DNA from: Citrus sinensis
Lineage: Eukaryota > Streptophyta > Magnoliopsida > Sapindales > Rutaceae
Direction of reading: 5' to 3'
Length of the DNA stretch: 64,000 nucleotides
NCBI RefSeq assembly: GCF_022201045.2
Contig: NC_068562.1
Coordinates: forward strand, 7,546,001-7,610,000
Notes under the pieces: generated by a model
Databases searched by the model: none
Told to the model about the DNA's origin: nothing
What the model saw: the letters and a program-made list of their open reading frames with translations, nothing else
Made by a program: the position numbers and the translations under genes
Part shown: positions 12,445-24,933 of the stretch, piece after piece
Position numbering within the stretch: position 1 is the first letter of the stretch
How the letters are laid out: each line of letters begins with the position of its first letter

Positions 12445-15400
12445 TGTTGATTATACGCTACTGTGATTCCTCTCTTTCAATTTTCTTCTTCACGCAGTTC
12501 TACTCGTCGGATCAATCCGCACTTCGTACAGTAATTTTTATATGAAACACGACCAAACGGAAAACAAAATCTGGGGGGATCCCTGGAATTTGCCACTGGG
12601 TATTGGGCTAAAATGTGGTAAGTGCTATGGACCCAAGAATAAGTACTAAATGAGCCCGCAAGCAACCAGCCCAAGTTCATAAGCATCGCGGGAGGGGAAA
12701 GTCTTACTCTTTACAAGGGACGACGAGCGCATGAATCATGATGTCACTAATTTTTTAACACGTAGGCGTATGAGTTGAAACGTGCCACGAACAAAATGGG
12801 AGAGACAGATATTTAAAAAACGTGGCATAATTTGATTGGAAAAACACATAAAGACTTTTTCTTATCTTAAAGGGTCTTAATTTTCAGCAACACAATTATG
12901 GATTGCTTGTTGTGACGACAGATCTCATTATTAAAGTTTAATCATCAAGTTGCTTGATGACTTATCATAACAATGTTTGTGAACACTTGGCTTTTATCAA
13001 CATGTTTGGTAATTGGTATCATCAATTAAGTTATAGTAACCTTAATCCCCGTTCATACTAACATAACATGACAAAAACTATCTATCAACACAATCACAAG
13101 TATATATTATGATATATACTTAAGTGGTTAATAACATTGAAAATATTTAATATATATATATATATGCTAAATTTTGGCTGAAATATGGCCCGTCTTTGCC
13201 GACAAAATAGTTTCGTCTTAGCCAAGATTCAAGGACCAATTTGGTAAAATAAACAATTGCATTTTCAGCAAATTTCTCACTCTTTCGCGTTTAGCACAAT
13301 TACAAATAGCTTCTGCAATGAGACGACACCTAATTGGCGAATTGTTTAGTGGCTCATCATCAAGCTGTTTGACGTCTCATCATACATTATTTATGAACAT
13401 TTATTTATCAACGTGTTTGGTGGTGTCTCTTCATTTTGACTCGACATAATTATAGACTGCTCCTGTGTTATTCATTTGTGTATCATAAGGGTATGATCTG
13501 GTGAGTGTCATCACTCACTTTCTAGCGAGCGATGCACCACATGACAGCTTTTCATTGGAAAAGGTACGAGCCATTACACATCTATCCTAATGAGAAGCTG
13601 TCACCTGATCTTTTCTCTACAATAACATGCTAGCATTATTAAATTATTATTTTTTTCAAGTTTTATTCCTTTCTCAGCAAAATTTATGACTTCGATGTCC
13701 TTTATTTTTGTCTAAATTCCAAGGTAAGAATATTATTTGCCAATTATGGTAAGCTAATCTAAATTTACTTGCTGGCTTTACTTGGGATTCCTTTCATCAT
13801 TTGCTTATATTTCCTAAAGTTCAGCATATTCTTTGATCAATACTTAATTTATCATTCTCTAAAAGGATTATAATTGTGATTAATCCCAATTTTCATTTAT
13901 TCATGTATAAAGTATAAAACAATATATGTTGCAAGTGCTTTACAATGTTAAAAAGTACTTTTTAGGCATCTCATATCTCACAATGGATGCATGTAGGAGC
14001 ATTCTCAACACTCCCACATGATTAAATTACTTTTATGTATGTTTTACAACATATTATTAAATAATAAAAAAAGTCCATCTAAACTTTAAAAAAAAAAGTA
14101 CTTTTTTTTAAAATTACTTATTTAGTGTCCTTAAAAAATAAAATTAAGTACAATTATTTTTATTATGAGATTGCTTAATCTGCGTGCGAATATTATTTAT
14201 ATTAAGATCCGTATATTTTTTAACAAATTCAAATATAAATCCGGATATAAAAATATTATGCGAATATGAATTTAAATAAACCAACATCTAAATTTTTAGA
14301 TCCAAAATTTTCCATCCCTAGTAAGCAGTGTTACAACATGAAAAAAAAAATAGTGTCCAAAGTGTTCGTGTCCAAGAAAAGGACAGGTTGGACACAATTT
14401 TGGGCATTATTTTCGAGCAAAACAGCTTTTCGCTACAATAATTGATGGAAGATTTGTGGACCAAACTTAATTGAATGCTATCATTGTTAACATTTCTTCG
14501 TAGAAACAGAAGAAACACTTGTCAAATGTGGAACAAAAACACATTAGGAACCATGCCCTCCAAGTTAGCGGTAACCCTCAACGAGAGAACAAAAAGTCTA
14601 GCCCGAGCAACGTTAATGTTCGGATGTGACGGGTGACAGGCTGCACAATTTCTATCGATGGTAAAATCCTCTACGAGTTTAGAGTCTTATAGAGCCCCAT
14701 CTTAAATGAAAAAAATTTTAAATAATTTTTAAAAAATAAGATAGGAAATAGAGAAAAAATAATTTTTAAATTCTTAATAGTGTGGGATTTGATTTTGTAC
14801 TCCCCACCTCACCCTCACCCCAACCTCAATTCTCATTATATATAAATATATTTTTAATTCTTGTTTAATAATTTTTATTTTATCAATTATAATGTCAATT
14901 AATTTTTTTTAATTTTTATGCAATATAAACAAGATATGAATTAAAAAAATCTTATAATATTTTTCAACTCTGAAATATTATTATATTTTCTTTTCTCTTT
15001 TAAGGTGATACGCTCTTTAAATATTTTTCACTTTTAATATCATTTTAAGATATTGTATCAAACCTTTAGATTTTTTTAAAAGAATTTAAATACTTTAAAA
15101 TATGATGATGATTTTATTTTAAATTTCTAATTTTTAACTTATTAAAATAATATATTTATACATATTATAAAATAGATAAATAAAAAATAGGGTGGAAATG
15201 AGGAAATCATTCTCCACATGGGGATTCTCCATCTCCACCCCACTAAATTTATTGAGAAATAAAATAAAAAATAGAGACAAAAATTTTTAACGGAATAAAA
15301 AATAAAATAAGCCTTCCCACCCCCACCCCACCTCAGTGCCACCCCTATCCATGTACGCGGTCGACAAAAGCACCATCAAAGAATCCCAAGTTAGACCAAC

Positions 15401-16951
15401 CCTAGATATTGCCGTGGGTCCATGCCGAAGGTTCTAGTCAGGGTCTGGCCAGTCTGGCCACTCGCTCGTTCGGAAGGTTTGGTGATCATCCAGGGCACCG
15501 CTAATGGTGGTCCTGAGTGCATCGTAGATTTATTTCTACAATTATTTGATTCTCATTATTAATGACTTAACAGCGTGGCAGACAGTGATTGGGTGGTCTA
15601 CTGTCTATAATTGCGCTGGTTTAAATCACTTCACTTAATTGGTGGGGTCAAATTGCTTTAATGGGGTGACGCTCAAGTGTGTGTGTGTGTGTAAATATAT
15701 ATATATATATATATGTATATGCTCCCATCGCATTACCATGGCAACGCATCTAAAATATAGTTTATTTATTTCTTTAAAAGATAATCTCGAATTTTTTTAA
15801 ATATAGTTTTGATTATATATAATCAAAAACCAAGGTCAAGTCAAATTTTGGCTGATGCAAAAACATGATTGCGGCAAACAATCCGCATGCGATCCAGATT
15901 CATATTGACGTGGCGGTATTTTGTGGACGGACTCAGAAAGAGTGCTTCTTCTGTGCAGTCATTTCTCTTCTGCTGCGTGTCAATCTTTTATTGGCTGTCG
16001 GATCTTTAACAGCTGATTTTCCACTGCGCTCTTTGTCTTCACTCCGACACTGCTTTTCAATTATTAATTAATATTACCAGTAAAGCTATTTCCCTCGTAC
16101 AGTCATTAGTTGGGTCGGTGTCGGTTAGAAAGCCCTTTAAGCTCCTTAAAATAAATCAAATTTGTGTGTGTGTGTGTAAAACGAATTGATTTGATTTCTT
16201 TTATTTTTTAAAAGCTTAATCATTTTTCCTTTTCAATAAGACATCTATTAATATCACTTAAGACTAATATACACACTGAAAAATATAAACTAGAAAGATC
16301 AGACCACTGTTTGGTCTTATAATATGACTATTAAAATATTTTATCCAAACATTTAAAATTCTGCATAATAAGAAATAATCAAAGCTAATGGCTCAAACAT
16401 CGTAATTGCGAATAATGTCATACTCTTTTTAAATTATTATATTATAGTTTAGGGTCTATCAAAAATATAAATTCGTAGTATTATACCACAGCCGAGATTT
16501 GTAGAATTATTAATGGCTAACCGAGATCCTTGTCAAGTCGGGTTGTTAGTTAGATAACGAAACTTTTACAATTATTTAACACTCAAAAAAATAAAAAATA
16601 AAACTTATTTTTCATTAATCAATTTCTTTTATGTGTATGAGAAAGTTAATTATTAACGTCGTCACCGGCCAACGACTCTCCCGGTCCCTTACATATTTTA
16701 ATTTTATTATTCGTAATTATGTCTGTTTAGTCATTTTGTCTTCTCTTTATGAGTTTTTTTTTTTTCTCAACAAAAGCTTGACACAATATAGTTATTAATT
16801 GAGAATTACATACATGTATTATGTGTTTATTTACATGTTTAAGTGTGGTTCATCTTCTTCTTTCCACGTTGAACTTCATTTGAAACGCTGACCCAGCTAA
16901 TCTAACTTCATCGGAAAGCTATTCCAGCAGCCGGAAGCTTTATCCGTCAAG
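12445..16951. other. 4.5-kb intergenic stretch with divergent promoters
   Basis: The PAA and VIT/VWA genes diverge here, so both promoters lie in this stretch (PAA near 12.45-12.8 kb, VIT/VWA near 16.5-16.95 kb). Between them is AT-rich DNA without a recognisable gene. Two diverged direct repeats of about 150 bp appear at about 12.88-13.03 and 13.27-13.43 kb, sharing words such as CATCAAG, TGAACA and ATCAACRTGTTTGGT. A (GT)n(AT)n microsatellite lies at about 15680-15715. C-rich blocks near 14.80-14.83 and 15.32-15.35 kb resemble decayed transposon edges. Confidence 0.4.
15680..15715. repeat. Compound microsatellite (GT)n then (AT)n
   Basis: A run of GT dinucleotides passes through a short A-rich joint into a run of AT dinucleotides. 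It is non-coding and likely length-variable. Confidence 0.8.
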
Positions 16952-19900
16952 ATGGCAAGTGAGTTCGAGAGCTGTGTAAACTATGGACTGAATCTTTCGA
17001 AGAGGATATACTATGGAAAAGAACCGGGTTCAGGACGAGCGGTGATGCCTCCGGGGATGACGAGGCAGCCGGAGAGTTACTTGCCGGAGGCGGTGATGGT
17101 GTATGCGGTGGTGGGTGAGCCGCAGATTGTGGACAACCCTGACGTGCCGAGTTACCAGCCGTACGTGCATGGCAAATGCCAGCCGCCAGCGTTGATTCCC
17201 CTGCATATGCATGGAGTTGAAATGGAAGTTGATTGCTGTTTAGACACCGCCTTTGTGGCCTTCAATGGATCATGGCGTGTTCATTGTATCATGGCTGGCC
17301 GGCAGTGTGATTGCACGATTGCAGTTCCTCTTGGAGAGCGGGTAATTAATTAATTATGATTGATGAATTTTTCTATTTAATTTCTTTAAGTTTACTTTCG
17401 GGAAATGTTAAAAACGAAAAATGATTTGGCTAACAGGGTTCACTTCTAGGTGTTGAGGTTGAGATTGATGGGAGATCATATCAGAGCAAGTTGATTTCAT
17501 TAGATGATGCAGAATATAAAGAAAATGTAGGCAAAAGTAAAGGCGATGGTCGCTATTTGAAAGGCCAAATATATACTTTGAGAATCCCACAGGTAGTTGC
17601 TCATATAGCAGTAGCATTTTAGTTTTTGTATTAATAAAAGGTGTTACTAATGCTAATGTTCGGATTTGATCAGGTTGATGGAGGTTCCACTCTATCAATT
17701 AAGGTCAATTGGTCTCAGAAATTGACATATGAAGAGGGTCAATTCTGCCTCAGTGTACCTTTCACCTTTCCAGCATATGTTATTCCACTAGGGAGGAAGA
17801 TTCCTAAGAGTGAAAAGATAATTTTGAATGTTAACTCCGGTGTTAGTGAACAAATTGTTGGCAAATGTTCTAGCCATCCTTTAAAGGTATGGTCATTTTT
17901 GTTAACTCATAATTTCAAATGAGCTTCATTCTGCATTGGGTTTCATAAGATTATTGTGAATTTCCAGGAGTTAAGTTGCGAGGTAGGAAAATTAAGTTTC
18001 TCATATGAAGCAGAGGTGAAAAGATGGTCCAATTCTGACTTCAAATTTTCTTATACTGTAAGTCCTTTGACTAATAATTGTTCCATTTCAACGGAGATTT
18101 ATATCGTAACCCATGATCATCAATGTAAAGATATCAATTTTGGTCCAGATATGGAGGGACAATCAAGTAATCCTGTTTGAGTTCTGTGTTTACATACAGG
18201 TTGCTTCAACTGATTTATTTGGTGGTGTTCTTTTGCAATCTCCAAGTTTGCATGATTTTGATCAAAGACAAATATTCTGCCTCTATCTCTTCCCTGGAAA
18301 GAGCCAGAGTAGGAAGGTTTGTTCTGATTCCTGCATATGACTTCTTATAGGAGTAGATTCTTGTTCATGGTGCAATATCTCTAAAAATGTTCCTTTTTAA
18401 GTTTGATGTTTCTGATGAAGAATGTAGAAACTAGTCTTTGATAAATGCATTTTAAATTTATCAATTATTATTATTATTATTTTTTGATAGAGTTAACTCA
18501 TTAATTTGTTGCATCTGATAGGTTTTCAGGAAGGATGTCGTATTTCTAGTCGATGTAAGTGGAAGCATGCAAGGGGTTCTCCTTGAGCAGACCAAAAATG
18601 CACTATCTGCATCTCTTTCTAAGCTCAATCCACAGGATTCCTTTAACATTATTGCTTTCAATGGGGAGACTCACTTATTCTCATCATCAATGAAGCTGGC
18701 TTCTCAGGGAACAATCACAAATGCTACTCAGTGGCTCAGTAGTTTAGTTGCTGGAGGTGGAACAAACATTTTGCTTCCCCTTAAACAGGTTTGTGGATTT
18801 AGCAGAACAGAATCACTAATGTAGTTACTGTTGCACTATTGACATTATCCATTTTACTTCTCTTATTTCTGAAATATATAATACTTCTTTTTTTTTTTTC
18901 CGTCTGGAATGCTGAAGATTTCACCTGTTGATCTGTTTAGGCAATAAAGTTGTTGTCTGACACTAGTGAATCAATTCCCCTCATTTTCCTCATTACGGAT
19001 GGCACTGTGGGAGATGAAAGAGGGATTTGCAATGAAATTAAGAGCTATCTCACAAATACAAGATCAATTTCTCCTCGCATATGCACTTTTGGCGTCGGTA
19101 AGGTTTTGGTGTTGAAATTTCTCTTTCTGGTTTTTTTAAGAATCCTTTATCATTTTAATGTTGATCAGCAAAGTCAGAACTATTGTGGTTCAAGAGACAC
19201 ACCTATCTGAACATGTCTAAATCTGATTATGTACTGCAATCTTGAATTGCTGAAACTACTAAAACTAGTTCCATTCATTTACTGTGTGGAAAATTGGAAA
19301 TAATTCTCAGGTTTATATTGCAATCACTACTTCTTGCAAATACTAGCACAGATTGGGAGGGGTTACTATGATAGTGCCTATGATCCAGGTAAGTTCCCTT
19401 TTATTTTTTTTGGGGGAGGGGTGGGGGGTAGGCTCGTCCCTCATTTCCTCCTGGTCCAAGATGATGCTTCATTTGTAAACAAATTCTGATAACATCTGCT
19501 ATTTAACAGCAGCTGACCTACTCTCTCACATTTTAACACCTGTGTTTGCTTTAATTTGGCTAGGTTCTGTTGACTATCGAATACGAAGATTCTTCACAGC
19601 TGCTTCATCTGTGTTTTTAACAAATATGACCTTGGAGACTAGCAAACATCTCAATTCACTTGAGGTATACTAGTCTTGAGAGAAAAGATTTTCCACATTC
19701 ATCTACATCAAAAATGAATTAGCTGTACCTTAGGACAAATTATTGTGTAGTCATTCACTCAATACATTGGATTTGTCTGGCTTGATCTCTCTGCTTCCAT
19801 CTCTGACAAGTTGTACTCTCTACGTTCCTTGCAGCTATTTCCGTCTCATATTCCAGACTTCTGTTTGGAATGTCCATTGATTGTATCAGGCAGATACAGT

Positions 19901-21201
19901 GGAAACTTTGGCGACTCTGTTCAAGTTAGTGGCACAATGGCAGATACGAGCAATTTCATCATAGAATTGAAAGCACAGAATGCCAAAGATATACCGCTTG
20001 ATAGAGTAATGTCCCAAAATTTGCTATTGCTTGTAATTTAGACGATGTACATTTTCTTTCTCTGATTAATATGCTCCTCGGCAGCTTCTTGCTAGGAGAC
20101 AAATAGAAATACTCACTGCTCAAGCATGGTTCTCAGAAAGTAAAGAGCTTGAAGAGAAGGTATGCAATTTAAGCCCTAGTTAAACGTGATAACTGAACAT
20201 AGGCAAACCAGTTAGACTGCTTTAACTGCGTTACTGCCTTCTAAATGCTAAATAATGCTAGTGTTGAAAGGTAACATTCTATTTTTATTATAACTTCTAA
20301 AACCATTGACGATTTTGTGTAGGTTGCAAAAATGAGCATACAAACTGGGGTTCCATCTGAGTACACATGCATGATTTTATTTCCAAGTGGCAGTAAAACA
20401 TCTGAGCCAGTCTTTTTAAAGGAGGTATGCATGATTTCTGCTATGATTTTGTGAAAATGTTGCAAGTTACATTTTTTGTTAATTATGGCCATGATATCAC
20501 TGGCTTCAGTTTAGATTCATGTCAGTGACTGGCTGATAATGCACCCTCTTATATTCCTACTCTCAAGTTCATGTCTTAGGTTTTTCTTTTTTTTCATTTA
20601 TGATATATTGCATATCGTAATTGACAGACCTTGAAGGACTGCTCATTCACATTTTGGCTCATGCAATATTTCCTCATATATACTATATGTTGAGATTGTT
20701 TTCTTCTCTTATCTTTTAAATGTAAAGAGTTTGTGCAAAATCTTCAGATTAAAATTGGAATTCAAAGATAAATCTCTCCGTTTCTCCTAAGTACTTGTGA
20801 TGACTCTTAATTGACGGTGGTACTATTTATTCACCTTTTTCTTTAAAATTCATCAAAACCAGTTATTGAACAAAGTTGACCTGCTAAAGAGGGTGGACTC
20901 AACAAGCCAAAAGAACATTCTCCTTGGAAGTCTAGGTGTAGGGTTTGGGAACTTAAAAGCAACAGCTGAGAATGTTCCTCCAGGAACCGAGGAAACAAAG
21001 TCATCAGATGCCACAGAAATGTTGGTAAATGCTGCTTCCATCTGCTGCGGTAGGCTGCTCGATCGCATCTGCTGCAGGTGCTTCATTCAGACTTGTTCAT
21101 CTATGAACAACCAGTGCTCAATTGTGCTAGCACAAATTTGCACTGCCCTTGCTTGCTTTGAGTGCTTCAATTGCTGTTTTGAGCTTTGTGAATGCTTGTA
21201 A
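16952..21201 (+). CDS. VIT/VWA-domain protein, inter-alpha-trypsin inhibitor heavy chain-like
   Basis: Thirteen exons: 16952-17341, 17437-17592, 17674-17886, 17968-18057, 18200-18316, 18522-18788, 18941-19097, 19311-19388, 19564-19664, 19835-20005, 20085-20159, 20323-20424 and 20863-21201, giving 751 residues. No signal peptide is visible, unlike animal heavy chains. Residues about 60-260 match the vault/inter-alpha-trypsin (VIT) region. Exon 6 opens the von Willebrand factor A domain with VVFLVDVSGSM, so the metal-binding DxSxS motif is intact (Asp333, Ser335, Ser337). A later FLITDGTVGDE segment matches another VWA metal-site strand. The last 60 residues are cysteine-rich (14 Cys). From memory, relatives are At1g72500 and At1g19110, whose function is unknown. 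A protein-interaction role is inferred from the VWA fold only. Confidence 0.93.
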
Positions 21202-22716
21202 TCTAAGCAAAGAGCTAACTAAAGTTTGTACAATCCTGTATGTATATGTTGTGTTCAAATAAATAATGTTGTTGGTAGAACTGCCATTGCGGGATCCATT
21301 GCTTTGTGCCGACAAATCGTGTATCAACAAACAACGTGTCATCTGATATATAAAGTCCTAGAACGACAAATTGTCTACAAGTGTTGAGAATAAAACGACA
21401 AGCGTACAATTTTTTTCTCCAGAGTAAAGGTTGTGCGAGACGTCCTCTAATTTATTAATGTACAGACGTCATGTCACCATTTTCAGTTGGCGCCAAAACC
21501 AACTACCTCTAAATCCTTCTTCTTCAATTAAAATTTTACGCACACAGACATGAGTAAAGTGTCCAACTTTAATGCCCAAGCATGGAGACGCTGCAACATG
21601 AAGCATCTGAAGCCCATTCATAATTTGGTCTCATTATTTTCGTTCTTGCAGCTGCTTTCATCTATGTAATAGTCTTACAACAATATGAACTAGTACCTGA
21701 GAAGAGTATGTCCAACTATCAGTCACATCCCTAGTTTGGTAGTTGAAGTTACAGTTATCTCATTAATGTTATTTAATGGACTTCACTTTCCTTGATTGTT
21801 TTTCCTATAAGGTCACACAGACGACTTGCGGCATGCAATCAGCAAACTTAGGGATTCCGGTACTTTCAACTTCACGATTGTATTCGAGGCTGAGCTCCAT
21901 CATCCTTGTGCATTCATTGCACATGTTATGACTAAGGCTTAGCTGGTGCGTTTGGCGGTTCCCAATGCACGGTTACTTGGTAACCTCTAGTTTGATCCGG
22001 GAAACCACAGAAAATGAATCTCCCAAGGAAAGATACAGATTTGGTCCAGAGAAAGAAACTTACGATATTGTATCTGCTCATGTTTATTTTGGCTTATTGA
22101 TACTTCCGATATGCTGGTTTCAGCAATTTTCATTCTTTACATTTCTTCCTAGATGCTTGGCCTGTAGAAGATACTACTACTTATGAAGTGATTTTTATAC
22201 CATGGCAAGTTTTTGGATATATTAGGATTTATATCCTTCTTGTTTCTTGCTCAGTTATTTTGGCTTTTCCTCTCAGTCCATACTGGTAGAGATATACATT
22301 CATGTTGGAGCTATGGACAGGTATTTTTTGTTCGATGAAAAAGTTGTTCTACATTCCAATATGAAGATGACGACGACGACTTGTCATTTCTGAGCAAAAT
22401 ATTCTAACAACGACAAGTATGTCTTTTTTTCCCAAACCAAAATCCATAAGTCGTTCGCACATAATAAAACACTACGACATGACGCGAATCACTTGTCTCA
22501 CCATTTAAAGTTTGACATAAATACGATTAGCCCATAGACCTGTGAAATTGACACTTAAGCCCAAATAGGTTTTCAATATTATACATATTACCCCCTAATC
22601 AGTAGTCTCTACTCTCTCGTCAGTGCTGACGGGATAGTTCCTCAAAATTTGGTTTTCATATTTATTTATTTCTTCATTGCTTCTGTATTAAGGTTTCAAC
22701 AGTGGGAACTTTTGAA
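21202..22716. other. Spacer with possible gene relict, then NDPK promoter
   Basis: The VIT/VWA 3'UTR occupies roughly the first 200 bases. About 21550-22200 has higher coding-like composition but no intact long frame (see separate entry). About 22400-22716 should hold the promoter and 5'UTR of the NDPK gene. Confidence 0.35.
21551..22190 (+). pseudogene. Unidentified coding-like relict
   Basis: Several short plus-strand stretches read like protein but are not joined by a convincing gene model. One is a hydrophobic stretch near 21640 (AAFIYVIVLQQYELVPEKS), which looks like a membrane anchor. Another near 21815 reads DLRHAISKLRDSGTFNFTIV. A third near 22010 reads [17 protein letters not shown] in another frame. 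I do not recognise the family. It could be a decayed single-pass membrane protein gene, an unrecognised multi-exon gene, or chance. Confidence 0.2.
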
Positions 22717-24933
22717 ATGATTCTTCGTGTTGTTGGGCTCTTCATTTTGGCCTGCATCTCTTCTCCCTGCAGGTAATTTCTTAAGTTTTGTTGGTTGGTG
22801 AGAATATGCAGGAAAATAAGAGAGAAACTGCTCAAAATTTGACATTTTAGTGGTTTTATCGTCTGGGTACCTGAGAATAATGCGTGAGATTAGGGACTTA
22901 AGTGTGCTTTTGTCTTTCAGTTTATATTTTGATGTAATTTGTGATGTTTGGAAGTGAAATTGATGGATCATATTTGATTGGCACGATTAGTTTTACTAGT
23001 TGGAACTGTATAAATAGTGATTAACTTTTCTAAATTACTCAATTATATGGGTGCATGTAATGTATGATCACAATGTTTACCATGAACACAGATTTGGATT
23101 TGATAACCAGACTCTTTATCTATTTGGGGATTTGATATTCAATTCTAGGAAGCAGTTTTTTGTAGTTTAGTAATCAGTGGTCTCAAGTGTTTCGATCAAT
23201 GTAGGTCTTTGAGCAATGGAAGTGTGGAAAAGGAGAAAACATTGGCTATGATAAAGCCTGATGGATTGTCTGGTAACTACACTGATGAAATCAAAAAGGT
23301 GATTCTGGAGTCTGGTTTCAGTATTTTGAGGGAAAGAGTGGTTCGACTTGATGAGGATGGGGCGAAAACCTTTTACGCTGAGCACTCTTCAAGGAGCTTT
23401 TTTTCTAGTCTTATCAAGTACATGACGAGGTATCTTTGGCTCGGTTGTAGTTATTATGCCTAATGGTTTCCTATATGTACAAGTTTGGATTATATTGGAT
23501 AAGAGATTTTTTGAAAATGGCCTTGGATTTTTCTTGCAAATTCCAAATTACTTATATTTTTCATCTATTAATCTGAACACGTGTACCCTGGTTTTCCTTG
23601 CGTGAGAACAAATGACTTGATGAGTTAATGTTCTGAATGAACTTGTTGCTACTTTTTCCATAAAATATTTGCTGTCACAGTTCATCATTGTATGCAATGT
23701 ATCTAGTGCTTCTCTGTCTCTCTGTCTCTCTCTCTCTCTTTTGACTTTGTTTTATCAGTGGTCCAGTTTTAGCTATGGTTTTGGAGAAGGAAAATGCCAT
23801 TACTGATTGGCGTGCTTTGATTGGACCAACTGATGCAAAAAAGGCTAAAATTTCTCATCCACACAGGTTATATGTGCTCCCATTTGGATAAATTTGTACT
23901 TGGTTATTATATAAACAGTTTGTGAGATTGACTTACCTTTGTCACTGTAGTTTTCTTTTTTTGCTGGTGATTTCTTTTCCATTTTCCCTTGAATACTTCC
24001 AGCATTAGGGCGATGTGCGGCCTGGATTCAGAAAAGAATTGTGTTCATGGTTCTGACTCTCCTGAATCAGCCCAAAGAGAGATGTCATTTTTCTTTCAAG
24101 AGATGTCTTCAGGTTAAACCCTATTCTCTTTTCAGTTGATATCGCAAATTAAATATATGCAAAATTTGTTCAGTCCAATAATTTACAAAAGAAACGATGA
24201 TTGTGGTACCTTTATTGTGTGACCTTTAGCCTAGCTATACAAATAAAGGTGGCACCATCATTGATGAGGTCTAGATATATGCTTGCAGAATTTAACCCTT
24301 AACCCATGTGCATTAACCATAACTTTTCTCACGAATATCTTCTTAAAAGAATAGGAAGAATTATAAGCAAATAAACTCTCTTTTAGTTGAAGATTTCTAG
24401 GATGCTTCTGTTATTGTTCTATTCTGGTTGGACTGAAATAGTTGTAAAATTCCAATTTATGTTTAATCAGTGATCTAAATGGTAGCGGAACAACATTAGG
24501 TCCTGAGATTTACCATAATTATTTGCAGAGAAGAAACACAATGCATAATGTTTTGATACAAACATTAGTAGCTACAATATTGTAATTTTCTTGGAGCTTT
24601 TTTATTTTTGAAAATTTTCCAGCTGTAATGGTGGTAGGACATGAAACCTATTTTGCAGAAATGTCTTTGGATTAAAAGGGAATTTTTAGCCTCTTAATTA
24701 GAGATTCAATTCAACATGAACTTGTTATAAAGTGGGGAACCAAAACAGAAACCATGGCTGCTACTTCCAAAGTTATATGTCAGCAAAACTATTTTCTTTT
24801 CTCCTCCACCCCCACCCCCCCACCCCCCACAAAATCCATTGCAATGCCTGTCAGTAGGTTGAAATTATCATACTAACATATTTTGTTGTGTTGCCTTTGG
24901 ACAGATGAGGTTACAAGACACGATGAACTGTAG
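22717..24933 (+). CDS. NDPK5: Nucleoside diphosphate kinase with N-terminal signal peptide (NDPK5-like)
   Basis: Family members transfer the gamma-phosphate between nucleoside tri- and diphosphates through a phosphohistidine. Five exons: 22717-22772, 23205-23429, 23759-23866, 24003-24112 and 24905-24933, giving 175 residues. Exon 1 encodes MILRVVGLFILACISSPC, a clear signal peptide, and splices in frame to RSLSNGSVEKEKTLAMIKPDG, the start of the NDK domain. The catalytic loop reads NCVHGSDS, with His145 as the phosphate acceptor and the flanking GSDS intact. The domain carries insertions and substitutions compared with cytosolic NDPK1 (for example KPDGLSGNY rather than KPDGVQRG), placing it in the divergent group with Arabidopsis NDPK5 (At1g17410, from memory). 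A start at the in-frame internal AUG of exon 2 would drop the targeting signal. The secretory location is inferred from the peptide alone. Confidence 0.9.

Noticed and set aside
12880-13430. Possible LTR pair from diverged direct repeats
   Set aside because: The copies are short, strongly diverged and enclose no retroelement sequence; recorded only as weak direct repeats.
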